From positions 66,178 to 130,177 of the forward strand of contig DJVY01000002.1 in assembly GCA_002440885.1 (NCBI GenBank): DNA of 64,000 nt. The letters are read 5' to 3'. The position numbers and the translations under genes are program-made. The notes beneath the pieces are model-generated. The model was not told where the DNA came from. It saw only the letters and a program-made list of their open reading frames with translations, and made no database searches. The DNA is from Bacteroidales bacterium UBA6244 (GTDB lineage Bacteria; Bacteroidota; Bacteroidia; Bacteroidales; F082). This document shows, piece after piece, positions 18,027 to 27,608 of this stretch. Position 1 is the stretch's first letter, and every line of letters begins with the position of its first letter.

Positions 18027-19778
18027 TTAGTGAGAACTACCGGTGACCTTTAGTTTGTCACCCGTTTCTCTTATAATAAGTTTATAAGTTTCGGGGCTAT
18101 AACCCGGGAACTCAACATGAGGAGCAACATACAAATAACCTTCGGGGAGTTCAGCTTTGGTTTTGGTGTTGCCATCCATATATTTCATAAAAAGATATTG
18201 GTAGAGGTCTTTCCAGATATTGAAAACGTCAGCACCCACGCCGCATGAATAGCCAGTAAGGTAATTCAAGGCCGCTTCTCTGTTGCTTTCGAGCAGAGCC
18301 AGCGCACCGGCATCAACGGCAGGAGTCATGCTGATAAATCCTGTTTCGAGTTCAGTTTGTACTTTTTGGATTTCCGGATGAATCGCGTTGTAACGCGCAT
18401 AGGCGAAATTTTGAACCTGGTTAAAAATCCAAAAACCTGAGGTTTCTGACCACTCCATCATTGATCCGTTTCCAACTTCAAAATTATAAGGAATTTTCGT
18501 GATGCTGCTATACATAGGCATATAAACCGCTCCAGAGGCATCGTCAACACTCCACCAAATTATCCCGCCAATTTCATCAGGAAGCCAACTTCTGGACTGG
18601 GTTACAAATGAAAAACCGGTTTGCTGAGTAGCAGTTGCGCGTTCGTTACAATAGGTTACTCCATCAACTTTCCAGGTTAGCGGACGCCAGCGGTAAGGAG
18701 AAGCAAATGGTCCTGCTCCGACGTCAAGGCTCATATCGAGCTCGGTGTTTTCCAAGTGGTTGCGCATAAAATTCATCATATCATGCACACTCACTTTCTT
18801 TTCAGGCTTAATCCATAAAGGCATCCTGTTGGTAGCATAGTGATTTGGATTGGATTTTCCGTTTTCAAATTTGTCGTTATGCAGGATGTCTCCTTTTACA
18901 TAATCCCAGTATTTATCCATGCCTCCGGCAACAACATTAAACATTGTCCAAACACGGATTTCGCAAAATCGTGCCCCACCAAAATCAACAGGTGCGTAGG
19001 TGTCACTAAATGAGAAATCTGCATCATCGCCGGTGTACCAACCTTTGTTGCGTGCAAAAGACACAACATCAGCAGCATATACGCATTCGATTTCCGGGTT
19101 GTTTATCTTATCCATTTCGTTTGAAGAAATAGCGTTCTTTTTAATCGACTGAGGGAAAGTGGTGATGCGTGCCTGGTTGGCGTGCCCTGACACATATCCA
19201 TCGGGGATTTTAAGGGCTACCCAAACAGCTCCCTTTTCACCCTCACCTTTTCCGATCATTTCCAAAATCCAGACTTCATCTTTATCAGCAATGCTAAACG
19301 ACTCGCCCGAACTTGCGTAGCCATATTCAGCCACGAGATCAGTCATTATTTTAATGGCTTCGCGGGCATTGGCTGCACGTTGCAGGGTGATGTAAATCAA
19401 ACTGCCATAGTCAACAACCGCACCGGGCTGACTTCCAAGTTCAGAACGTCCTCCGTAAGTGGTTTCACCAATAGCTACCTGATGTTCGTTCATGTTCCCT
19501 ACTACGTTATATGTGGTAAGGGCTTGTTTGATTTCACCCAGATATTTCCCTGTGTCCCACTCGTATACCTTTAACATTGAACCGATAGGATGCGTAGCTG
19601 CAGGCCAGTGATACAACTCACCATAAAGCACATGAGAGTCGGCAGCATAAGAAATCATGGTCGACCCATCAACTGAGGCTCCCTTTGTAATTAAATAGTT
19701 TGTACAGGCTGTGGCGTTGTTTACAACCGCAAAGGCCAGCAGCAAGGCCATTAAAAGGCCGGAGATTTTTTGTTTCAT
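18027..19778 (-). CDS. C69 family dipeptidase (second of a tandem pair)
   Basis: Longer paralogue of the neighbouring C69 peptidase. The signal peptide MKQKISGLLMALLLAFAVVN..ATA is followed by CTNYLITKGASVDGST, placing the nucleophilic Cys at residue 25. The conserved GETTYGGRSELG, SGESFSIADKDEVWILEMIG, GHANQARIT and PFASPYRWRPLTW blocks are all present. Compared with its neighbour it carries extra loops (around residues 220-300), which may change specificity. The ATG at 19778 begins a standard leader; a TATTTTTG -7 element lies at 19815-19822. It ends in a terminator before the next gene's promoter, so the two copies are separate transcripts. Periplasmic dipeptide hydrolysis is the likely role. 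Confidence 0.9.
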   Translation of the reverse strand: MKQKISGLLMALLLAFAVVNNATACTNYLITKGASVDGSTMISYAADSHVLYGELYHWPAATHPIGSMLKVYEWDTGKYLGEIKQALTTYNVVGNMNEHQVAIGETTYGGRSELGSQPGAVVDYGSLIYITLQRAANAREAIKIMTDLVAEYGYASSGESFSIADKDEVWILEMIGKGEGEKGAVWVALKIPDGYVSGHANQARITTFPQSIKKNAISSNEMDKINNPEIECVYAADVVSFARNKGWYTGDDADFSFSDTYAPVDFGGARFCEIRVWTMFNVVAGGMDKYWDYVKGDILHNDKFENGKSNPNHYATNRMPLWIKPEKKVSVHDMMNFMRNHLENTELDMSLDVGAGPFASPYRWRPLTWKVDGVTYCNERATATQQTGFSFVTQSRSWLPDEIGGIIWWSVDDASGAVYMPMYSSITKIPYNFEVGNGSMMEWSETSGFWIFNQVQNFAYARYNAIHPEIQKVQTELETGFISMTPAVDAGALALLESNREAALNYLTGYSCGVGADVFNIWKDLYQYLFMKYMDGNTKTKAELPEGYLYVAPHVEFPGYSPETYKLIIRETGDKLKVTGSSH

Positions 19779-19814
19779 AGTTATTATTTTATGTTGCATT
19801 TTATCAAGAGTTCA

Positions 19815-19822
19815 CAAAAATA
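19815..19822 (-). promoter_or_regulatory. Bacteroidota -7 promoter element of the upstream C69 gene
   Basis: Minus strand TATTTTTG, exact TAnnTTTG, 37 bases before the ATG at 19778. No clean -33 TTTG. Confidence 0.45.
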
Positions 19823-19888
19823 GCAGAAAAATAATAACAGAAAAATGTTTATCTGCTGATGTGGCTATCAATCAGTAGTTTTTATTGA

Positions 19889-20812
19889 TTATAAAATGGA
19901 CAAGGCCATTTCGCGGTCTTTGGTTAGTTGCTGCTTTAACGCCTCCAGACTTTCAAATTTCCGTTCATCGCGCATCCTGTCGACAAAGTCGATGGTTATC
20001 TGCTGATCGTAAATTGACTGATTAAAATCAAAAATATGAACCTCGATGGTTAAATCACCGTGGTCTACCGTTGGCCGAAAGCCAATATTACTCATTCCTT
20101 TGTAAACCTGTCCGTTGTGATGAACCCGACAAGCATAAACACCGCCGGCAGCAATCAGTTTATAATGATCATCCACCTCAATGTTGGCGGTAGGAAAACC
20201 CAGATTACGGCCAATTGATTTACCTACTACCACCCTGCCGGTAATAGAATAGTCGCTCCCGAGCATCCGGTTGGCTTTGCGAATTTCTCCGGCTTGCAAT
20301 AGATTTCGAATCTTTGTGGAGCTCACAGTTTCGCCGTCGATTTGCAAGGCCTCAACCATGTCCACCTCAAATCCAAACTCTTGACCTAAAACATGAAGTA
20401 AATCCATGCTACCTGACCGGTCTTTTCCAAAATGATGGTCATATCCAACGATGAGGGCAACCGGCTTAATTTTTGGCACCACCAAATGGCGAATAAAATC
20501 GCTTGAAGAAGTATTGGCAAACTGTCGGGTAAAGGTTACTACAATTAAATGATCAATGCCCGCTTCGGCAATATCCTGTATTTTTCGTTCCTGGGTTTTT
20601 ATAAACCTGAGGGCAGCGTTATCAGGGTCGAGAACAATTCTGGGATGTGGATGAAAAGTGATTACTACCGTTTCTCCGTTGTGAAGTTCGGCCTCCTTCT
20701 TCATCCGTTCAAAAATTGCGCGGTGTCCGGCATGTACGCCATCAAAAGTGCCAACAGTTACAATCGCGTTATCAACAGGTTTAAAATCGGCAATGCAGTT
20801 GTATATTTTCAT
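19889..20812 (-). CDS. ribF: Bifunctional riboflavin kinase/FAD synthetase
   Basis: Cytoplasmic enzyme making FMN from riboflavin and then FAD. The N-terminal nucleotidyltransferase half has VGTFDGVHAGHRAIF (the HxGH-type motif) and VVGYDHHFGKDRSG; the substrate-binding turn VSSTKIRNLL follows. The C-terminal flavokinase half starts at GRVVVGKSIGRNLGFPTANIEV and includes GVYACRV and the conserved GFRPT. 307 residues is the usual length. It starts three bases after the stop of asd, so the two are almost certainly one transcript. Confidence 0.96.
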   Translation of the reverse strand: MKIYNCIADFKPVDNAIVTVGTFDGVHAGHRAIFERMKKEAELHNGETVVITFHPHPRIVLDPDNAALRFIKTQERKIQDIAEAGIDHLIVVTFTRQFANTSSSDFIRHLVVPKIKPVALIVGYDHHFGKDRSGSMDLLHVLGQEFGFEVDMVEALQIDGETVSSTKIRNLLQAGEIRKANRMLGSDYSITGRVVVGKSIGRNLGFPTANIEVDDHYKLIAAGGVYACRVHHNGQVYKGMSNIGFRPTVDHGDLTIEVHIFDFNQSIYDQQITIDFVDRMRDERKFESLEALKQQLTKDREMALSIL

Positions 20813-20815
20813 TAT

Positions 20816-21802
20816 TTAAACCTGCTTTTGTGATAGTAAGTATTCGGCAATCTGTACGGCATTGGTAGCTGCACCCTTTCGTAGATTATCAGAAACAACC
20901 CACATATTCAAGCAATTGGCTTTCGACTCATCGCGACGGATGCGTCCCACGAAAACCTCATCTTTGCCCTGAGCCATAACAGGCATGGGATAAAAATTGG
21001 CTTCCGGAAAGTCAAAGACAACCACCCCGGGCATGCCACCAAGCAGCCGTTTCACTTCAAACAGGGTGAAATCTTGCTCAAATTCAATATTTACCGACTC
21101 AGAATGCCCGCCAACTACAGGTACACGAACAACGGTAGCCGAAACCGCAATAGCCGGATCAAGGATTTTCTTGGTTTCACGAATCAGTTTTAACTCTTCG
21201 GTAGTATGGCCTTCGGCGTCAAAATCGCCGGCATGTGGCAACACATTCAAATCTATCTGATGAGGATAAAACTTCTCGTGAGGCTGGTTACTTCTTTCAG
21301 CCATAAGCTGATCGATTCCCTTTTTCCCACTTCCGGAAACTGATTGATAAGTACTTACCACCACACGCTTTATCTGATATCTGTGATGCAAAGGAGCTAA
21401 CGCCATAACCAATTGTATGGTGGAGCAATTTGGATTGGCAATGATATGATCAGTAGGTTTAAGCACATATCCATTGACCTCAGGAACTACCAGTGGAATG
21501 TCGTCATGCATCCGCCAGGCTGAAGAGTTATCAATAACCTTCGCGCCATATGCAGCAAACTGTGGCGCAAATTCAAGCGATGCAGATCCTCCGGCCGAAA
21601 ACAACACCAAATCAGGACGGCGCTTAAGCGCTTCTTCTGCTGAGATTACAGCTACTTCCTGCCCGCGAAACAAGACAATATTTCCAACAGAACGTGCACT
21701 AGCCACGGCCATTAACTCACTAACGGGAAAATTCCTTGACTCGAGTATTTTGATCATCTCCCGGCCTACCAGTCCGGTGGCTCCAAAAACCGCAACTTTC
21801 AT
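20816..21802 (-). CDS. asd: Aspartate-semialdehyde dehydrogenase
   Basis: NADPH-dependent reduction of aspartyl phosphate to aspartate semialdehyde, the branch to lysine/diaminopimelate, threonine and methionine. Rossmann motif VFGATGLVGREM at the start, catalytic Cys in NPNCSTIQLVMAL, and the substrate loop QSVSGSGKKGIDQL. The ATG at 21802 gives the standard N-terminus MKVAVFGATG; a longer frame upstream uses a non-ATG start and adds a non-conserved hydrophobic stretch. It is first in the asd-ribF pair (three-base gap). Confidence 0.96.
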   Translation of the reverse strand: MKVAVFGATGLVGREMIKILESRNFPVSELMAVASARSVGNIVLFRGQEVAVISAEEALKRRPDLVLFSAGGSASLEFAPQFAAYGAKVIDNSSAWRMHDDIPLVVPEVNGYVLKPTDHIIANPNCSTIQLVMALAPLHHRYQIKRVVVSTYQSVSGSGKKGIDQLMAERSNQPHEKFYPHQIDLNVLPHAGDFDAEGHTTEELKLIRETKKILDPAIAVSATVVRVPVVGGHSESVNIEFEQDFTLFEVKRLLGGMPGVVVFDFPEANFYPMPVMAQGKDEVFVGRIRRDESKANCLNMWVVSDNLRKGAATNAVQIAEYLLSQKQV

Positions 21803-22033
21803 TATTACTATTTTATTGGCGATCAGAAAAAACACCTTTTAAAAAAAAATTTACGTTAATAAATCCTCTCTATTCTATTTTCTGATCAATTTTTGACTAC
21901 ATTTACCTGCCCAAAAAACGGTACAGCAAAAATATCAAAAAATGAAATAGCCATGACTCCAAATCCAACAACAAACGATGATATTACAAGTCATGGCGTA
22001 TTGGTGCTACCCAAAAAAACAAAATTTTATCTT

Positions 22034-24628
22034 ATGAAACAGTTAAGTTTTTTCCTGCTATTCTTTCCTGCGCTACTCTTAAGTCAGGTTACAGACAATT
22101 TTTCAGATGGTAATTTTACCCAAAACCCTACTTGGACGGGTGATGATGCTCGTTTTATCGTAAACGCCGATTTTCAGCTTCAGCTTAAAGATACCGCTGC
22201 CGGAACTTCATACCTTGGAACAGCAAATCAGCCGCAAACTGATGCCGAATGGCGTTGTTATGTCAGGTTGGCCTTTAGCCCATCGTCGAATAACTTTGCC
22301 AGATACTACCTCATCAGCGACCAACCATACCTTACCTTGCCATTGAATGGTTATTTTGTACAGATTGGAGAATCGGGGAGTGGCGATGCACTGGAATTAT
22401 TTAAACAAGAGGGAGAAACCATTACATCCATCTGCAGAGGAACCGAAGGCCTTATTGCTTCTTCTTTTGCCATCAGGCTGAAGATAACAAAAAACCCTCA
22501 GGGCGTATGGAAAATGTACGCAGACCCAACCGCTAACGAGAATTATCAGCTTGAAGCTGAAGGGGTAGACAACTCCTTTACCCAAACAACAACCCTTGGT
22601 TTTGTGTGCACCTATACCTCCAGCAACAGCAGCAAGTTTTATTTTGATGAGGTGTATGCCGGACCTGTTGTAATCGACAACACCGCACCTCTTTGGACAA
22701 ACACCTGGGTTACAAACGACAGCACCCTTATGCTTGCATTTGACGAATCGCTTTTGCTGACAAGCGTGGTTAATCTCGATCATTACGAAGCCAACAACGG
22801 ACTTGGAAAACCCAGATCAGCCGCTTTGGTTGAAGGAGATCCCACCACCATACAACTGATTTTTGAAAAGAAGTTTCCTTCAGGGCAAACCAACCTGATC
22901 ACGGTTTATGGTATTCAGGATTTAGCTGAAAACCAGATGCAAGCCGGATCAATGGAATTTGTGTATTACCAGGCCGCACAAGGCGATGTGGTGATTAACG
23001 AAATTATGGCTGACCCCAATCCTGTGGTGGGTTTACCCGACTTCGAATACCTGGAACTTTATAACACATCGCCTAACAGCATCGACCTCACCGGATGGAA
23101 ACTAACCATTGGCACAACAGATAAAATATTCGAGTCAGGCCTGATTCCATCAAATGGATATCTCATTGTTTCAAAAGAAACAGCCGAAACAGAACTGAGC
23201 CCATACGGAATTTTTTATGGTTTTTCCAGTTTTACCCTGACTAATGCCGGCCAAAGTCTTTGGCTTACAAGCAAAGAAGGACTACAGATAGACCAGCTTA
23301 CCTACTCAGATCAATGGTACAAAGACCCGGATAAAGCAGACGGAGGCTGGGCACTTGAGCAAATGAACCCGAAAAACTACTGCTCGGGCAGCGAAAACTG
23401 GGGAGCCTCCAAAGACGAGAAAGGAGGAACACCAGGTACGCAAAACAGCAACTACAACGAAATCGTTTTGTCCCCCGCTCCCGCCAAGCTGATTATTCTG
23501 GCTAACAACATCCTACAGCTTTCATTTAATCAACTGATGGATGAGACACAACTACAGGTATTGGCGAATTATACAGTTGACAACAACATGGGCAACCCGC
23601 AGTTTACCTACCTTGTTCCTGATGATTTAAGAAAAATAGAACTGTATTTTGAAACATCTTTTGTCGAAGGGCAGCTATACTATCTCACAGTACTTAAAAA
23701 CCTCACCAACTGTGCCGGTCAGCCGATGAAAGCAGATACTTCTCTGCCATTTGGCTTACCAGAAACTATTGGTCAGCAAGACATTGTAATAAACGAGTTG
23801 CTTTTTAATCCGTGGACAGATGGAGTAGATTATGTAGAACTGTTCAACCGATCACAAAAAGTCCTCGACCTGTCCGGTTTGTCGCTTGGGTCAGTCAGGG
23901 TGAGTCCGCCTAACCCGCCCGACACCACAAGTTACCCTCTGGTAACTGAGCAACAACTTATAACACCCGGAGCATATCTTGTGCTCACCTCTTCGCCAGA
24001 TGTCGTACAAAATCAGTACTATACGCAAAACAAGGAAGCCTTCTTGCGCATGGAATCCTTTCCGGCCTTCAACAACGACTCAGGACAGGTGTTGCTGCAA
24101 CACAACGGACATGAATTAATTGACAATTTCCGTTACAACGAAGACATGCAATTTCCTTTGTTAAACTATGTTGATGGGGTTGCGCTGGAACGAATCAACC
24201 CGGATCTTTCGGCAGCAAATGCCGACAATTGGCACTCAGCAGCTGAAAGTGTTGGCTTTGGCACACCGGGTTATCTAAACTCGCAGTATCTGGTTCAGGG
24301 ACAAGGAGAAGACCCTGTTCAACTTGTGCCGGAAATTTTCTCTCCCGACAACGATGGCTATCAGGATGTTATAACCATCGAATACCAGTTTGAAGCAGCT
24401 GGTTATGTAATGAATGTGCTAATCTTTAACAGCGAAGGTCAGAAAATCAGGGAGCTTGTCAACAACCAATACCTGGGAACATCCGGCATGGCCATTTGGG
24501 ATGGTATAATGGACGACAACAGCAAAGCACCTGTAGGCATTTACGTGTTTTACATCGAAGTGTTCGATTTAGATGGAAACGTTAAAAAATATAAAAAAGT
24601 CGGTGTTTTGGCCACTAATCTTCAATGA
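22034..24628 (+). CDS. Large secreted protein with lamin-tail domains and FlgD-like C-terminus
   Basis: 864 residues from the ATG at 22034 (MKQLSFFLLFFPALLLSQ, a good signal peptide). The first ~200 residues look like a concanavalin-type beta domain. Ig-like modules and two lamin-tail (LTD) domains follow; the LTDs are recognisable from VINEIMADPNPVVGLPDFEY... and VINELLFNPWTDGVDYVELFN. The last ~90 residues (EIFSPDNDGYQDVITIEY to KKVGVLATNLQ) resemble the FlgD-Ig/CHU-C type domain found at the C-terminus of T9SS cargo. The frame is open for another 47 codons upstream from a TTG, but that extension has no leader. Probably a surface or extracellular structural or nuclease-accessory protein; no catalytic motif is seen. 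Confidence 0.8.
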   Translation: MKQLSFFLLFFPALLLSQVTDNFSDGNFTQNPTWTGDDARFIVNADFQLQLKDTAAGTSYLGTANQPQTDAEWRCYVRLAFSPSSNNFARYYLISDQPYLTLPLNGYFVQIGESGSGDALELFKQEGETITSICRGTEGLIASSFAIRLKITKNPQGVWKMYADPTANENYQLEAEGVDNSFTQTTTLGFVCTYTSSNSSKFYFDEVYAGPVVIDNTAPLWTNTWVTNDSTLMLAFDESLLLTSVVNLDHYEANNGLGKPRSAALVEGDPTTIQLIFEKKFPSGQTNLITVYGIQDLAENQMQAGSMEFVYYQAAQGDVVINEIMADPNPVVGLPDFEYLELYNTSPNSIDLTGWKLTIGTTDKIFESGLIPSNGYLIVSKETAETELSPYGIFYGFSSFTLTNAGQSLWLTSKEGLQIDQLTYSDQWYKDPDKADGGWALEQMNPKNYCSGSENWGASKDEKGGTPGTQNSNYNEIVLSPAPAKLIILANNILQLSFNQLMDETQLQVLANYTVDNNMGNPQFTYLVPDDLRKIELYFETSFVEGQLYYLTVLKNLTNCAGQPMKADTSLPFGLPETIGQQDIVINELLFNPWTDGVDYVELFNRSQKVLDLSGLSLGSVRVSPPNPPDTTSYPLVTEQQLITPGAYLVLTSSPDVVQNQYYTQNKEAFLRMESFPAFNNDSGQVLLQHNGHELIDNFRYNEDMQFPLLNYVDGVALERINPDLSAANADNWHSAAESVGFGTPGYLNSQYLVQGQGEDPVQLVPEIFSPDNDGYQDVITIEYQFEAAGYVMNVLIFNSEGQKIRELVNNQYLGTSGMAIWDGIMDDNSKAPVGIYVFYIEVFDLDGNVKKYKKVGVLATNLQ

Positions 24629-24729
24629 GTTAAACGATTTACAATAATCCTCCGACCTTTATATAATTTCACCGAAAGGTTTAATTTGTTCCTTTGCAAA
24701 AACAGTCTGGAGAATTAGTGTATAACACA

Positions 24730-26550
24730 ATGAATAGATCGCCAAAAGAAGAATTCAACCTTCGGCTCACGGCCTCCGGGGAGGAATTAGCTAAAATAAA
24801 AAAACAAATTCAAAAAATCTCTTTTTTAAGAATTGCTGTTTTTCTGATCACCGTTCTGGTTGTTTTTTTACTCACCACATTCAATCTTGCCGCCGTTGGA
24901 ATTGCACTTGCAATCGGCATTTCCCTGTTTATCATGCTAATTCGCAGGCATAATCAGCTTGAGCTGCAAAAGGCGCATCTTTTGGCCATTATTAAAATAA
25001 ACACGCAAGAAATCAATCTTTTTGATCGAAAAACCGAAGACTACCCAACTGGCGAAGACCACCTGGAAACAGATCACCCTTATGCCGCAGATTTAGATTT
25101 GTTTGGTAAAAGATCTGTTTTTCAGCTTATTAATAGAACAGCACTCCATTCAGGAAAAGACTTGCTTATTCAATCGCTGCTAAACCCGATGATGAATCGT
25201 GAGGTCATCAAGGAACGACAAGGAGCCATTGATGAACTTCAACATAAACTTGATTGGCGGCAATTGTTTCAAGCCAAAGGAATAGAGCCACAATTTCTAA
25301 CTGGAGAACTTCCCGAAAATCCGGACGATTTACCCCGTTTACTGCAGTGGGTATCTGAAACCAAGAAGACATACAACAAGATGAGCTACAAAATATGGCT
25401 TTTACTCACGCCAATCATCGGATTTTCTGTAGTATTTGCCATCATATTTCGGCTTATCCCTCCGGGTATCTTTTTACTTTTCTTACTCTTGCCCCTTGCT
25501 ATTTTAGGTCCTCGAATGTCGGAAATCAGCCGGATTCATGTCCTGCTTTCAAAAAAGAATAAATTACTCCGTCTCTATGCCCGCCTATTTAAACTAGTTG
25601 AGAAAGAAACCTTTAGCGCCCCCTGCAACCTCAAAGCACAACACAAAATTACTTATGGAAAAGCGGAGGCAAGTAGCGAAATTGATCGACTTTCAGCCAT
25701 AACGGCGGCATTGGACTACCGACTGAATCTCCTGATGGGTGTTGTGCTCAACGTTTTCTTTTTATGGGATATACTACAGCTTATCAGGATGGAAAAGTGG
25801 AAAGACAAAAATCGTGAACAGTTAACAAGTTGGTTTAGCGGACTCGCTGACTTCGACGAACTCAATTCATTTGCCGGCTTTGCCTACGGAAATCCCAACA
25901 GTGTCTTCCCTGAAATTTCAGAAAAAGAATTTGAGCTAATGGGGCAAGACCTGAAACATCCGCTCATGCCACAAAACAAATGCGTTGGAAATCCTGCATT
26001 CTTTATCGGTTTTAAGCAATTTCAGGTGATTACAGGTGCGAATATGGCCGGAAAAAGTACTTACCTGCGCACGGTCGGTGTTAATATGGTCTTGGCCATG
26101 ACAGGTGCGCCCGTGCTTGCCCGACAATTTAAGTTTTCACCTGTTCAACTCTACACAGGAATCAAAACCACCGATTCGCTTCAGGATGGCGAATCTTACT
26201 TTTTTGCCGAACTAAAACGACTTAAAGAAATAATAGACAGGTTACAACACAACCAGCCGCTTTTCATCATCCTCGATGAAATCTTGCGAGGAACCAATTC
26301 CGCCGATAAACAAAAAGGTTCTAAAGCGCTTATCACCCAGTTAATTGGACTTCAGGCTTCGGGAATGATTGCGACACACGATTTAGCACTTGGAAAATTA
26401 GCCGAGCAATTCCCTGATCATGTAATTAACAAACGTTTTGAAGTTGAAATAGCAGGAGATAACCTGTCGTTTGATTATACGCTTAAAGACGGTATTTCGC
26501 AAAATTTAAACGCCACTTTCCTCATGGAAAAAATGGGAATAACTTTGTAA
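24730..26550 (+). CDS. Membrane-anchored MutS-like ATPase
   Basis: 606 residues with the C-terminal ATPase half of MutS: Walker A GANMAGKST (about 436-444), then DSLQDGESYFFAELKR, Walker B LFIILDEILRGTNS, and the ATHDLALGKL switch. It lacks the N-terminal mismatch-recognition and connector domains of MutS1. Instead it has two hydrophobic pairs (around residues 22-70 and 215-265), so it should sit in the inner membrane with the ATPase inside. The family is widespread in Bacteroidota, usually annotated just as MutS-like; its job is not known. The start is ATG 24730; an upstream in-frame TTG overlaps a promoter-like TTCCTTTG at 24689. Canonical mismatch repair is unlikely. Confidence 0.85.
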   Translation: MNRSPKEEFNLRLTASGEELAKIKKQIQKISFLRIAVFLITVLVVFLLTTFNLAAVGIALAIGISLFIMLIRRHNQLELQKAHLLAIIKINTQEINLFDRKTEDYPTGEDHLETDHPYAADLDLFGKRSVFQLINRTALHSGKDLLIQSLLNPMMNREVIKERQGAIDELQHKLDWRQLFQAKGIEPQFLTGELPENPDDLPRLLQWVSETKKTYNKMSYKIWLLLTPIIGFSVVFAIIFRLIPPGIFLLFLLLPLAILGPRMSEISRIHVLLSKKNKLLRLYARLFKLVEKETFSAPCNLKAQHKITYGKAEASSEIDRLSAITAALDYRLNLLMGVVLNVFFLWDILQLIRMEKWKDKNREQLTSWFSGLADFDELNSFAGFAYGNPNSVFPEISEKEFELMGQDLKHPLMPQNKCVGNPAFFIGFKQFQVITGANMAGKSTYLRTVGVNMVLAMTGAPVLARQFKFSPVQLYTGIKTTDSLQDGESYFFAELKRLKEIIDRLQHNQPLFIILDEILRGTNSADKQKGSKALITQLIGLQASGMIATHDLALGKLAEQFPDHVINKRFEVEIAGDNLSFDYTLKDGISQNLNATFLMEKMGITL

Positions 26551-26594
26551 TAGATTATTAAAGACTTTGCACAATATTACACCAAAAACAAAAG

Positions 26595-26626
26595 TTTGCT
26601 TTTAGTAGCTATTCTCTTTAACTTTG
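26595..26626 (+). promoter_or_regulatory. Consensus Bacteroidota promoter (-33 TTTG, -7 TAACTTTG)
   Basis: TTTG at 26595-26598, 20 bases, then TAACTTTG at 26619-26626: the best match in the window. It overlaps an upstream in-frame TTG and so shows that the real start is the ATG at 26645. Confidence 0.75.
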
Positions 26627-26644
26627 CACGTAAATTATATAGTC

Positions 26645-27571
26645 ATGGAAGCGCAGGAAAACAAAATGCAAACCCCGCAAAAAAGCAGTTCAAATCTGTG
26701 GATGTACATCGTACTGGTAATTTTGGCTCTCGGAATTATTGGGTTATCAGTGTGGCTGATTTCTCTAAAAAATAACATGAAAGATTTGGTTACCGAAAAA
26801 GAATTGCAGCGAATAGAGCTCCAAACTGAATTGGATTCGTTGGTGATTCAGCATGAGAGAATGAAGGTTGCCTATGGTGAAATCTCAGATTCGCTTGTTA
26901 TTATGGACAGTGTAATACAAGCCAACGCCAAGGAAATCAAACAGATGCTTAATTTTAAGTGGGAATATTATAAGATAAAGAAAAAAATCGATCGTTTACA
27001 GGTTATAGCGCAAGGATATGTTCGGCAAATGGACAGCATTGTTACCATTAACCAGGAGTTAACCCAGGAAAATCTGCAAATAAAAGAAGAAATAAAAATA
27101 GAAAAACGTAAAAACCAACAACTTGAGGAACAAACCGAGGTGCTTGCCGACATCGTTACAACCGCCGCCATACTCAATGTTTACAACCTCACCGCCATGC
27201 CAATGCATCAGAAAGGAGGAGGAAAGCAAGTTGAAACCGACAAAATTAAAAGAACCGATTTAGTAAAAGTTTGTTTTACGTTAGGTGAGAATAAAGTAGT
27301 AGAACCCGGTAATAAAACCATCTATGTCCGCATAGCTGAACCAAACAAAGAAATACTTTCGGCAGGAAGAACCGACGACTTTTCGTTCGATTTCAACGGA
27401 GAAAAACTCCAATATTCTGCTACCGAAACGGTAGATTATCAAAACGTGTCGCAAGAGGTTTGTATTTCATGGAATCGCCGCAGCACCAAAGAGCTAAAAC
27501 CCGGCTTATACCATGTGGATCTTTTTCTCGAAAACAACAACATCGGACATACTACCTTTATGTTGAAATAG
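26645..27571 (+). CDS. Membrane protein with long coiled coil, unknown function
   Basis: 308 residues. A short cytoplasmic head is followed by one transmembrane helix (MYIVLVILALGIIGLSVWLI, about residues 20-40), a long coiled coil to about residue 175 (heptad-rich, Gln/Glu/Lys), and a C-terminal beta domain (VKVCFTLGENKVVEPGNKTIYVRI ... HVDLFLENNNIGHTTFML). The C-terminal sandwich is probably periplasmic. I do not recognise a named family, although this architecture is common in Bacteroidota. The strong promoter immediately upstream indicates a single-gene unit; the next gene is convergent. Confidence 0.8.
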   Translation: MEAQENKMQTPQKSSSNLWMYIVLVILALGIIGLSVWLISLKNNMKDLVTEKELQRIELQTELDSLVIQHERMKVAYGEISDSLVIMDSVIQANAKEIKQMLNFKWEYYKIKKKIDRLQVIAQGYVRQMDSIVTINQELTQENLQIKEEIKIEKRKNQQLEEQTEVLADIVTTAAILNVYNLTAMPMHQKGGGKQVETDKIKRTDLVKVCFTLGENKVVEPGNKTIYVRIAEPNKEILSAGRTDDFSFDFNGEKLQYSATETVDYQNVSQEVCISWNRRSTKELKPGLYHVDLFLENNNIGHTTFMLK

Positions 27572-27608
27572 AGGGTTTTTCCGCTTTTATGTTTTAACTT
27601 GCTCAGAT

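Noticed and set aside
21836..22033. Riboswitch or additional coding in the 200-base leader before the lamin-tail protein
   Set aside because: An in-frame extension exists from a TTG but lacks a leader peptide and conservation signals; I could not recognise any riboswitch core.
24730..26550. mutS mismatch repair gene
   Set aside because: Only the ATPase end is MutS-like; the mismatch-binding domains are absent and membrane helices are present.
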